Below, one piece after another: positions 1-5,039 of a DNA stretch of 5,039 nt. A program made the position numbers and the translations under genes. The notes under the pieces are model-generated. The model had not been told where the DNA came from and did not search any database. It saw nothing but the letters and a program-made list of their open reading frames with translations. Each line of letters opens with the position of its first letter. The first letter of the stretch is position 1. The DNA comes from Gemmatimonadota bacterium (GTDB lineage Bacteria > Gemmatimonadota > Gemmatimonadetes > Gemmatimonadales > Gemmatimonadaceae), in NCBI GenBank assembly GCA_003222065.1, contig QHUV01000165.1, positions 1 to 5,039 of the forward strand. The letters are read 5' to 3'.

Positions 1-1
1 C

Positions 2-1261
2 AACGAGAACATGTTCGGCGACGCATGGTTGCTCGCGCTCCATGGCCGCGATCGCGTCCTCGAAGGACGGTCGGCGGGCTTTCGGGCGAGCGACTTTCAA
101 TTTCTCGGCCGTTCGTATCAGCTGGATGTCGAGGGAGATTGGGGGCAGCGAAGCTCGGCCTGGCTCGTCGACGCGTCGCACGGCTACCTGACAGATTTGC
201 AGCAGATCGCGTGGGAGGCGGGGATCGGGCATGCCGGTGAAGAGTTCTCGGTGCTTCATCGCGGCGACAACATCAACGATCTCGCGATCAGCTACCGTCA
301 TTTCTCCGCCGACGTCGGGGGCGTACTGAAGCTCGGCAACCTGCGCACGCCGATTCTGCTCGGTGCCATCGCAACGTACGTGCATCGGAAGCCACAAGGC
401 TCGTTCGCCGTCGGCACCAACGACGTCCTGGCGGATACGGCACTGGCCAATCGGTATCGAACAATCTCGCGCGCACGCCTAACGAGCGTCGCCGGCTGGC
501 GAAATCTCAATTTCGTCACGGCGCGCGGCTTCGAGGCGTTGGCGGCGACACAGGACGTGCCGACCGGCTTTCAGATCTTCGGCCAATTGGGCCGGGGCAT
601 GCCCAGTCTCGGCGGCGCGAGTGACGTCTACATGCTCGCCGATATGCTCGCGGGCGCCGGCTCGGCGAAGACGTACGCCGGTCTCCATCTCGTCACCGAA
701 GGCCGGCGCGAGAACGGCCAGCAACGCTGGGACGGGGTCGTCAGCAGCGGCCGGCTCGGCCTCTACTGGAAGCCTAACGATCCGAATGTCGTGCGATCGT
801 GGGTCGAATACGCCGGGGGTTGGCGCGTGCAGGCCCCCTTTCAGCTCGCGCTGTCGACCGAGAGCCAGCGCCTGATCGGCTATCACGGCTCATTGTTCGG
901 CGCCCGGCGCGTTGCTGGTGGCCTCGAGGTGCGCCGTGTCCTTGCTCACGTAACGAGTCGTGGTGACGTGGGGATCGGCGCATTCGTACACGCCACGCGG
1001 CTCTGGGCGGGCGATGCGCCCTTCGGCGTCGACACGCCGCTGCTTCCGAGCGCGGGCATCAGCGTCCTTGGGGCAGTTCCGCACGGCTCGCAGCGGCTCC
1101 TCCGCATCGACGTCGGGGCACCGCTGCGATCCGGGATCGCGCGGTCGGGATGGGAAGTGCGGCTCAGCTTCACCGACATCACGCGCACGGTCCGGCTCGA
1201 GCCGGGGGACATTGCCGGCGCGCGCGAGCAGCTGGTTGGGCCGGACGTGTTCAGGCCGTGA
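2..1261 (+). CDS. Outer-membrane beta-barrel protein, BamA/Omp85-like C-terminal part (5' partial)
   Basis: The reading frame is open from the left edge to a TGA at 1259-1261, so this is the C-terminal ~419 residues of a longer protein. The first ATG, at position 11, is probably internal. There is no signal peptide or membrane helix. The protein alternates short amphipathic, aromatic-ended strands with Gly/Asn/Asp-rich turns, as expected of an outer-membrane barrel. Counting from the ATG at 11, residues 288-309 (LIGYHGSLFGARR, then GGLEVRR) resemble the 'L-x-G-Y ... F-x-G-x-R ... LE-R' pattern of surface-antigen (Omp85) barrels. Residues 346-387 (SAGISVLGAVP, then RLLRIDVGAPL, then WEVRLSF) resemble the last barrel strands of that family. 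About 29 residues follow the last strand, so the usual C-terminal aromatic signal is not at the very end. The gene converges on the response regulator with 20 bases between stop codons. The barrel call is fairly firm. The Omp85 assignment is a resemblance only, and the substrate or partner is unknown. Confidence 0.6.
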   Translation, partial: NENMFGDAWLLALHGRDRVLEGRSAGFRASDFQFLGRSYQLDVEGDWGQRSSAWLVDASHGYLTDLQQIAWEAGIGHAGEEFSVLHRGDNINDLAISYRHFSADVGGVLKLGNLRTPILLGAIATYVHRKPQGSFAVGTNDVLADTALANRYRTISRARLTSVAGWRNLNFVTARGFEALAATQDVPTGFQIFGQLGRGMPSLGGASDVYMLADMLAGAGSAKTYAGLHLVTEGRRENGQQRWDGVVSSGRLGLYWKPNDPNVVRSWVEYAGGWRVQAPFQLALSTESQRLIGYHGSLFGARRVAGGLEVRRVLAHVTSRGDVGIGAFVHATRLWAGDAPFGVDTPLLPSAGISVLGAVPHGSQRLLRIDVGAPLRSGIARSGWEVRLSFTDITRTVRLEPGDIAGAREQLVGPDVFRP

Positions 1262-1281
1262 GACGGGTCGGCGAGATCGCG

Positions 1282-2028
1282 CTAAGGGCTCGTTCGCTCG
1301 ACGATGTTGAAGCGATAGCCAACCCCCGGCTCCGTCACGATGTACCGCGGCCTAACGACGTCCGCCTCGATTTTCCGGCGCAGGTGCGCGACCTGCACGC
1401 GCAAATACTGCTGCGCGTCTCCGTAGGTTCGGCCGCTCCACACCTGACGAAAGAGCTGCTGATGCGTGAGCGTCCGTCCGCCTTGCGTCGCCAGTGCGCG
1501 CAGAACTTCCCACTCCGTCCGCGTCACATGGACGTATTCGCCACGCACGGTCAGCGTGCGCGCCACCAGGTCGATCACGAGATCACCCGATTCGATCCGT
1601 GTGTCGGCGTCGGCCGTTTCGCCGCGCGCCGTCCGCCGCAGTAGCGCTCGCACGCGCGCCTGCAGCTCCGTCGTGCTGAAAGGCTTTGTCACGTAGTCGT
1701 CGGCGCCAGCGTCGAGCAGCGCGACCTTTTCCGCGTCCGAGTGCCGCGCCGAAAGCACGAGAATCGGCGCGCGAGTCCATTCGCGCAAAGCGGCGCACAC
1801 CGCCACGCCGGACATGTCGGGCAATCCGAGGTCGAGGACGACGAGCTGCGGCCGCTCAGTGGCGGCAAGATCCAGAGCGCTTCCGCCGTCCTTTGCCTCG
1901 ACGACGCGCGTCGTCGGCCCCTGGAGCGCCGTCCGCACGATGCGCCGAATCTGCGGCTCGTCGTCGATGACGAGCACAGTGAGCGACGTGGCGGATGCCG
2001 GTGCGGAGGCCGGCTCGGTGGACGGCAT
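1282..2028 (-). CDS. kdpE: KdpE-like OmpR-family response regulator
   Basis: This is a 248-residue DNA-binding response regulator. The receiver domain spans about residues 16-133. It has the acidic pair D22-D23, the phospho-acceptor D66 in VVLDLGLPD, S93 in ILVLSAR, and K115 in DYVTKPF. An OmpR-type winged helix follows at about 145-242, with TEWEVLRAL, LTHQQLFRQVW, the recognition-helix region YLRVQVAHLRRKIE, and the wing TEPGVGYRF. The IRR...RTAL start of helix 1, the LDLGLPD, LSAR and ELQAR blocks, and the 'YLR...HLR.K.E.D...PR...TE.G.GYRF' ending match E. coli KdpE closely, so KdpE is the best subfamily call. Family members induce K+ uptake genes when K+ is low or turgor falls. The ATG at 2028 gives an Ala/Ser/Pro-rich leader of ~15 residues before the first beta strand. 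No clear Shine-Dalgarno precedes it, but starting at the next possible codon (GTG, V18) would cut into that strand. No KdpD-type kinase is adjacent: a divergent gene lies upstream and a convergent one downstream. OmpR family is near certain; the KdpE role is inferred. Confidence 0.88.
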   Translation of the reverse strand: MPSTEPASAPASATSLTVLVIDDEPQIRRIVRTALQGPTTRVVEAKDGGSALDLAATERPQLVVLDLGLPDMSGVAVCAALREWTRAPILVLSARHSDAEKVALLDAGADDYVTKPFSTTELQARVRALLRRTARGETADADTRIESGDLVIDLVARTLTVRGEYVHVTRTEWEVLRALATQGGRTLTHQQLFRQVWSGRTYGDAQQYLRVQVAHLRRKIEADVVRPRYIVTEPGVGYRFNIVERTSP

Positions 2029-2092
2029 GGGTTGATTCGCGATTCTTGACTCTGAAGGAAGGGTAATGCGCGGAGGCGTCGATCACCCCTGC

Positions 2093-2098
2093 TTGACA
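2093..2098 (+). promoter_or_regulatory. Possible -35 box (TTGACA) for the membrane-protein gene
   Basis: This is an exact sigma-70 -35 consensus, 75 bases before the start codon at 2168. At spacings of 16-18 bases the downstream hexamers (around 2115-2122, GCAGTTCT) are poor matches to TATAAT. It is therefore a half-supported promoter, or possibly an operator. The same heptamer TTGACAG occurs upstream of the potassium importer gene at 3130-3136. Confidence 0.25.
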
Positions 2099-2152
2099 GT
2101 CGCGGCCCCGAACCGCAGTTCTCAGACGGGTCCTGACGGCAATTCTTTGGAC

Positions 2153-2158
2153 GAGGAG
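2153..2158 (+). promoter_or_regulatory. Ribosome-binding site GAGGAG that sets the start at 2168
   Basis: GAGGAG lies nine bases before the ATG at 2168, a normal Shine-Dalgarno position. The in-frame ATG at 2066 has no better site, and starting there would place a polar stretch before the first membrane helix. This decides the start of the membrane-protein gene. Confidence 0.7.
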
Positions 2159-2167
2159 CGTGGTACC

Positions 2168-3124
2168 ATGCGGCGTTCCACGACGGTTGTCGACGGTGCA
2201 ATTGGCGGTATACTCGCTGGAGCGGTGGTCGCCGCCTGGTTTTTCGTGCTCGATGTCGCGACGGGGCAGCCCTTTCATACGCCGCGCGTTCTCGCGGCGG
2301 CCTTGCTCGGTCACGAGTCGTCCCTGGCGACGGCGCGCTTCGTGACCGTGTACACCTTGCTCCACCTCGGCGTCTTTGCCGTGCTCGGCATCGTTGGCGC
2401 GTGGTTAATGAAAGTGACCGGCCAGGTGCCGCGCGTCCTCACTGGCGCGCTCTTCGGCGTCGGCGCGTTGAGCGCCACGCACTACGGCGGATTGCTGTTG
2501 CTCGGCGTTCCCGTACTCACATTGTTACCGCCGGTGCAGGTGCTCGCCGCGAATGTCGTCGGCGGCATTGCCATGATGCTATACCTGCACTGGGCGACAC
2601 GAGAGCCGCTTCCCTTTGGGCCAGCAATGCTCAAATACCATCCCCTTCTCGCCGACGGTATGATCACGGGCGCCATTGGCGCGGCGGCGATAGCAGTGTG
2701 GTTTCTCGTTCTTGACATCCTGAGCGGCCGCCCGTTTTTCACCCCCGCGGCGTTAGGTTCTGCGCTCCTTCTCGGCGCGCAGACTCCAACGGAAGTCCAA
2801 CTCACCGCCGGCATCATTGGCGCCTACACTCTCGTTCACCTCGGCGCCTTCTTTGCCGTCGGCGTCGCGATCGAGTGGGGCGCGCGACAGCTTGAGCGCT
2901 TTCCATCATTCTGGCTTGTGACATTCCTCGCCGTGATCGTGCTCGACGTGCTGTTCGTTGGCATCGTCGGCAGCCTCGCGCTGTGGGTGCTCGGTGTCGT
3001 TGGGCTATGGGCCGTGATCGTCGGCAATCTCCTCGCCGTAACGGCGATGGGTTACCGCGTCTGGCTCGCTCGTCCCGAACTTCGCCAGCGGTTTGCGCAT
3101 TTGCCGGAGGGGACGCGGGCGTAG
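2168..3124 (+). CDS. Eight-helix membrane protein with internal 4+4 duplication, function unknown
   Basis: The product is a 318-residue integral membrane protein that I do not recognise as a named family. Eight likely helices fall at about 9-30, 58-82, 89-116, 121-141, 165-186, 213-236, 246-271 and 276-297. The two halves are copies of one unit. W24-FFVLD-29 ... GQPFHTP (33-39) matches W178-FLVLD-183 ... GRPFFTP (187-193). YTLLHLG (62-68) matches YTLVHLG (220-226). N129 with A135-M136 matches N287 with A293-M294, and each half ends in a W-x-A-x-R/R-P-E-like stretch. An Asp at the end of the first helix (D29/D183) and a His inside the second (H66/H224) occur in both copies, so they are candidates for functional residues. 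H105 in the third helix has no partner; D260 sits near the equivalent place. The start is fixed by the GAGGAG at 2153-2158. The gene is divergent from the KdpE-like regulator and 89 bases ahead of the KimA-type importer on the same strand, so a link to potassium or ion homeostasis is plausible but inferred. It could equally be an unrelated membrane protein. That it is a real gene is very likely. Confidence 0.88.
   Translation: MRRSTTVVDGAIGGILAGAVVAAWFFVLDVATGQPFHTPRVLAAALLGHESSLATARFVTVYTLLHLGVFAVLGIVGAWLMKVTGQVPRVLTGALFGVGALSATHYGGLLLLGVPVLTLLPPVQVLAANVVGGIAMMLYLHWATREPLPFGPAMLKYHPLLADGMITGAIGAAAIAVWFLVLDILSGRPFFTPAALGSALLLGAQTPTEVQLTAGIIGAYTLVHLGAFFAVGVAIEWGARQLERFPSFWLVTFLAVIVLDVLFVGIVGSLALWVLGVVGLWAVIVGNLLAVTAMGYRVWLARPELRQRFAHLPEGTRA
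2192..3079 (+). repeat. Protein-level tandem duplication inside the membrane-protein gene
   Basis: Unit 1 covers residues 9-146 (2192-2605) and unit 2 residues 163-304 (2654-3079). The offset between paired motifs is 154 residues over the first helix and 158 from the second helix on, so only a few residues were gained between them. The likeness is clear in protein motifs but not in DNA, which points to an old duplication. The linker at about 147-162 holds the polar stretch before the second unit. Confidence 0.8.
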
Positions 3125-3213
3125 TCCATTTGACAGCCCATAAAAAATTCATGAAAACTTGACGCCGACCCTGTCCGCGGTGTGGCTGATGCGCGTCGTT
3201 GAGATGACTAGCT
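3125..3213 (+). promoter_or_regulatory. Intergenic region with AT-rich core upstream of the KimA-type gene
   Basis: These 89 bases lie between the membrane-protein stop and the importer start. A TTGACA hexamer occurs at 3130-3135, and a second TTGAC at 3159-3163. Between them is an AT-rich tract (3139-3160, 18 of 22 bases A or T) that stands out against the GC-rich surroundings and contains the perfect palindrome TTCATGAA at 3148-3155. This composition suggests a promoter or a regulator-binding site. No convincing -10 hexamer sits at standard spacing from either TTGAC. The start codon has only a weak GAG-type ribosome-binding site (3201-3203). There is no hairpin followed by a T-run, so read-through from the upstream gene is possible. 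Confidence 0.4.
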
Positions 3214-5039
3214 ATGCCCATCGCAATCAAACGCGTCAAGAATCTGCTCGTCGGCAGGCCACTCCCGAGTGAGCGGCTCGAGCACGAGCGACTCAGCAAG
3301 AAAACCGCGCTCGCCGTTCTCTCGTCAGATGCGATCTCGTCCGTCGCCTATGCCACGGATCAGATCCTTTTTGTGGTTGGCGGCGCGATGGGTCTCGCGG
3401 CGATCAATTACGTCCTTCCTATTTCGGCGGTCATCGTCGGGCTGCTGGTTCTCGTCGCTCTGTCGTACCGCCAAACGATTTTCGCGTATCCGAGCGGCGG
3501 TGGCTCGTACACCGTTGCGAAGGACAATCTTGGCGTCGGGACGGGTCTCGTCGCCGCGGCGGCGCTGCTCACCGATTACATCCTGACCGTCGCCGTTTCG
3601 ATCTCGTCAGGCGTCGCCGCGATCACGTCGGCCTATCCGGCCCTGCTGCAGCACACGGTGCTCCTCTGCATCGTGTCAATCGTGTTGTTGACGGTGGTGA
3701 ACCTGCGCGGTGTGCGCGAGTCGGGGATCGCCTTCAGTCTGCCGACGTACGCGTTCATCCTCGTTATGCTCGCGTTGATCGTCACGGGCATCTATCGCGG
3801 CTACTCCGGTCATGAGCTCGCGTCGACAGGCGCACCGATGAAGGTCGATCCGACCTCGGCGAAACAATTGCTGCACACGCCGGCGGGGTTTGCATTCCTT
3901 TACTTGATGCTGCGGGGTTTCGCCGAAGGCTGCGCCGCGATGACCGGAACCGAAGCGATCTCCAATGGCATTTCCGCGTTCAAGACGCCGGCGCCACGCA
4001 ATGCGTCGGTCACGCTCGTTTGGATGGTCACGATCCTCGCCGCCTTCTTCCTCGGGACGAGCGCCCTCGCGCAACATTATCAGGTAATGCCGACAACCGA
4101 GCAGACGGTGCTCTCGCAGCTCGGCCATCACATCTTCGGTACGACGCCGCTGTATTACTTCTTTCAATACGCCACGTTCGCCGTCTTGGTGCTGGCCGCG
4201 AATACGGCCTTCGCGGACTTCCCGCGCCTCGCTGGCATACTCGCGAACGACCGGTTCATGCCGCGACAATTCTCGGCCCGCGGCGACCGGCTCGCCTTCT
4301 CGAATGGAATCATCACGCTCGCGCTCATTGCCATGGCGCTCGTCGCGCTCTTTCACGGCGACACCAACGCCCTCGTGCCTCTCTATGCGATCGGTGTCTT
4401 CGTTTGCTTCACGCTATCGCAGGCGGGCATGGTCGTGCACTGGGTACGCAGCAAAGAGCCGGGTTGGCGGCGTCGCGCGACACTCAATGGGATCGGCGCT
4501 GTCGCCACGGCGTGCGTCTCGCTGATCCAAATCGTCACCAAGTTCACGAGCGGCGGCTGGATCGTCGCGCTCATCATCCCGGTGATCATCGTCATTCTGC
4601 GCAAGATTCACCGGCATTACGAGGAGTTCTCGCGTGAGATCCATTTCGACGGGCTGAGTCCCATCATGCCCTTGCACCACACGGTGATCGTGCCGGTACA
4701 CGGGATCACCAAGGCTGTAGCCGGTGCGCTCGTGTACGCCACGACGATCTCGGACGAAGTCGTCGCCGCTTATGTCGAAGTCGATAAGCGCGAAACGACT
4801 GCGCTTCAGAAGGCATGGGACGAGTGGGACATCGGTGTCCCGCTCGAGGTCCTTCCCTCGCCGTACCGCTCCGTCCTCCGGCCGCTCGTCGAGTATGTTG
4901 AGAATTTGCGAATGGTCACGCCGGGCGAGCTCGTGACTGTCGTCGTGCCTGAGGTCGTCCCTCGCCGCTGGTGGGAGCACTTCCTCCACAACAAGACCGC
5001 GCTCTACATCCGCACAGCCTTCCTGTTCAAAGCGAATGT
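3214..5039 (+). CDS. kimA: KimA-type (YdaO-like) K+/H+ symporter, APC superfamily (3' partial)
   Basis: The frame runs 608 codons plus two bases and is cut by the right edge. B. subtilis KimA has 607 residues, so little is missing. KimA is an inner-membrane, proton-coupled, high-affinity potassium importer of the KUP/APC group, inhibited by cyclic di-AMP in Firmicutes. The start is firm: an in-frame TGA lies at 3205-3207, nine bases before the ATG. Residues ~30-465 form about 12 helices of the LeuT fold, with family blocks LSSDAISSVAYATDQ (36-50), YPSGGGSYTVAKDNLG (92-107), TDYILTVAVSISSG (120-133), TGTEAISN (244-251), and RGDRLAFSNGI (356-366). Residues recalled from the KimA structure as lining the K+ sites (D36, Y43, D117, Y118, T121, S125, T230, E233, Y377) correspond to D39, Y46, D121, Y122, T125, S129, T244, E247 and Y391; all are unchanged. 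From ~466 onward a cytoplasmic alpha/beta domain begins, with VIVPVHGITKAV (491-502) and YRSVLRPL (551-558) as in KimA. General annotation might call it only an amino-acid permease; the ion-site residues argue against that. Cyclic di-AMP control here is unproven. Confidence 0.9.
   Translation, partial: MPIAIKRVKNLLVGRPLPSERLEHERLSKKTALAVLSSDAISSVAYATDQILFVVGGAMGLAAINYVLPISAVIVGLLVLVALSYRQTIFAYPSGGGSYTVAKDNLGVGTGLVAAAALLTDYILTVAVSISSGVAAITSAYPALLQHTVLLCIVSIVLLTVVNLRGVRESGIAFSLPTYAFILVMLALIVTGIYRGYSGHELASTGAPMKVDPTSAKQLLHTPAGFAFLYLMLRGFAEGCAAMTGTEAISNGISAFKTPAPRNASVTLVWMVTILAAFFLGTSALAQHYQVMPTTEQTVLSQLGHHIFGTTPLYYFFQYATFAVLVLAANTAFADFPRLAGILANDRFMPRQFSARGDRLAFSNGIITLALIAMALVALFHGDTNALVPLYAIGVFVCFTLSQAGMVVHWVRSKEPGWRRRATLNGIGAVATACVSLIQIVTKFTSGGWIVALIIPVIIVILRKIHRHYEEFSREIHFDGLSPIMPLHHTVIVPVHGITKAVAGALVYATTISDEVVAAYVEVDKRETTALQKAWDEWDIGVPLEVLPSPYRSVLRPLVEYVENLRMVTPGELVTVVVPEVVPRRWWEHFLHNKTALYIRTAFLFKAN

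Larger units (their letters stand above)
2029..2167. promoter_or_regulatory. Divergent intergenic region between the KdpE-like gene and the duplicated membrane-protein gene
   Basis: These 139 bases separate two divergent start codons, so promoters for both genes should lie here. Visible elements are a TTGACA hexamer facing the membrane-protein gene (2093-2098), a direct repeat GATTC-GC-GATTC at 2034-2045 just upstream of the regulator's start codon, and a GAGGAG ribosome-binding site for the plus-strand gene. I could not find a good -10 hexamer for either direction. No further gene is supported: the in-frame ATG at 2066 would only add 34 polar, non-membrane residues to the plus-strand gene. 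Confidence 0.55.

Noticed and set aside
1150..1644. Plus-strand open frame of 164 codons across the convergent junction
   Set aside because: It overlaps the barrel gene end and the regulator gene in other frames; its translation is Arg/His/Ala-rich low-information sequence.
2066..2167. Upstream in-frame ATG at 2066 as the start of the membrane protein
   Set aside because: It would add 34 polar residues not resembling a signal peptide, and the GAGGAG at 2153-2158 fits the ATG at 2168 far better.
1689..2201. Minus-strand open frame of 170 codons overlapping the regulator
   Set aside because: It is a shifted-frame shadow of the regulator gene; the regulator frame carries every receiver-domain motif.
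3125..3213. A ydaO-type cyclic di-AMP riboswitch before the KimA-type gene
   Set aside because: The gap of 89 bases is too short for that large RNA, and none of its paired, purine-rich conserved segments could be recognised.
3676..4356. Long minus-strand open frame of 226 codons
   Set aside because: It lies wholly inside the importer gene and is a highly charged Arg/Glu/His-rich translation typical of the antisense of a GC-rich membrane-protein gene; no family motif is visible.
4020..4637. Plus-strand open frame of 205 codons
   Set aside because: It is a shifted frame within the importer gene, rich in Arg, His and Ala, with no recognisable domain; the correct frame shows clear KimA motifs throughout.
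4414..4989. Minus-strand open frame of 191 codons
   Set aside because: It is antisense to the importer's C-terminal domain, Asp/Arg-rich and without domain motifs.
3214..5039. Annotating the importer as an amino-acid permease
   Set aside because: The fold superfamily is shared, but ion-coordinating Asp/Glu/Tyr residues and the C-terminal domain fit KimA specifically.

Overview
The window is GC-rich (roughly 60-65% by eye), tightly packed bacterial DNA. It holds four protein genes, two of them cut by the window edges. An outer-membrane barrel fragment on the left implies a diderm (Gram-negative) cell. The style of the proteins would suit Gemmatimonadota or a similar high-GC diderm phylum, but no phylogenetic marker is present, so that placement is only a guess. 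No RNA gene, mobile element, CRISPR array or DNA-level repeat of note was seen.

Layout, left to right. (1) Positions 2-1261, plus strand: the C-terminal part of a large beta-barrel protein, best described as BamA/Omp85 (surface antigen)-like. (2) Positions 1282-2028, minus strand and convergent with the barrel gene: a complete OmpR-family response regulator that most resembles KdpE, the potassium-responsive regulator. No histidine kinase (KdpD) lies beside it. (3) Positions 2029-2167: a divergent intergenic region. (4) Positions 2168-3124, plus strand: a 318-residue membrane protein of unknown function, built from two tandem copies of a four-helix unit. (5) Positions 3125-3213: a short intergenic region with an AT-rich core. 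(6) Positions 3214 to the right edge, plus strand: an almost complete KimA-type (YdaO-like) proton-coupled potassium importer. It has a LeuT-fold transport domain and a C-terminal cytoplasmic domain, and every potassium-site residue I can recall from Bacillus subtilis KimA is present.

The right-hand 3.8 kb therefore looks like a potassium homeostasis locus: a KdpE-like regulator divergent from an uncharacterised duplicated membrane protein and a KimA-type importer. A Kdp-type regulator sitting next to KimA rather than next to the KdpFABC ATPase is the most interesting aspect. The duplicated eight-helix protein between them is the best candidate for an undescribed component. Both plus-strand genes carry a TTGACAG heptamer about 75-85 bases before their start codons, a possible common promoter or operator element.
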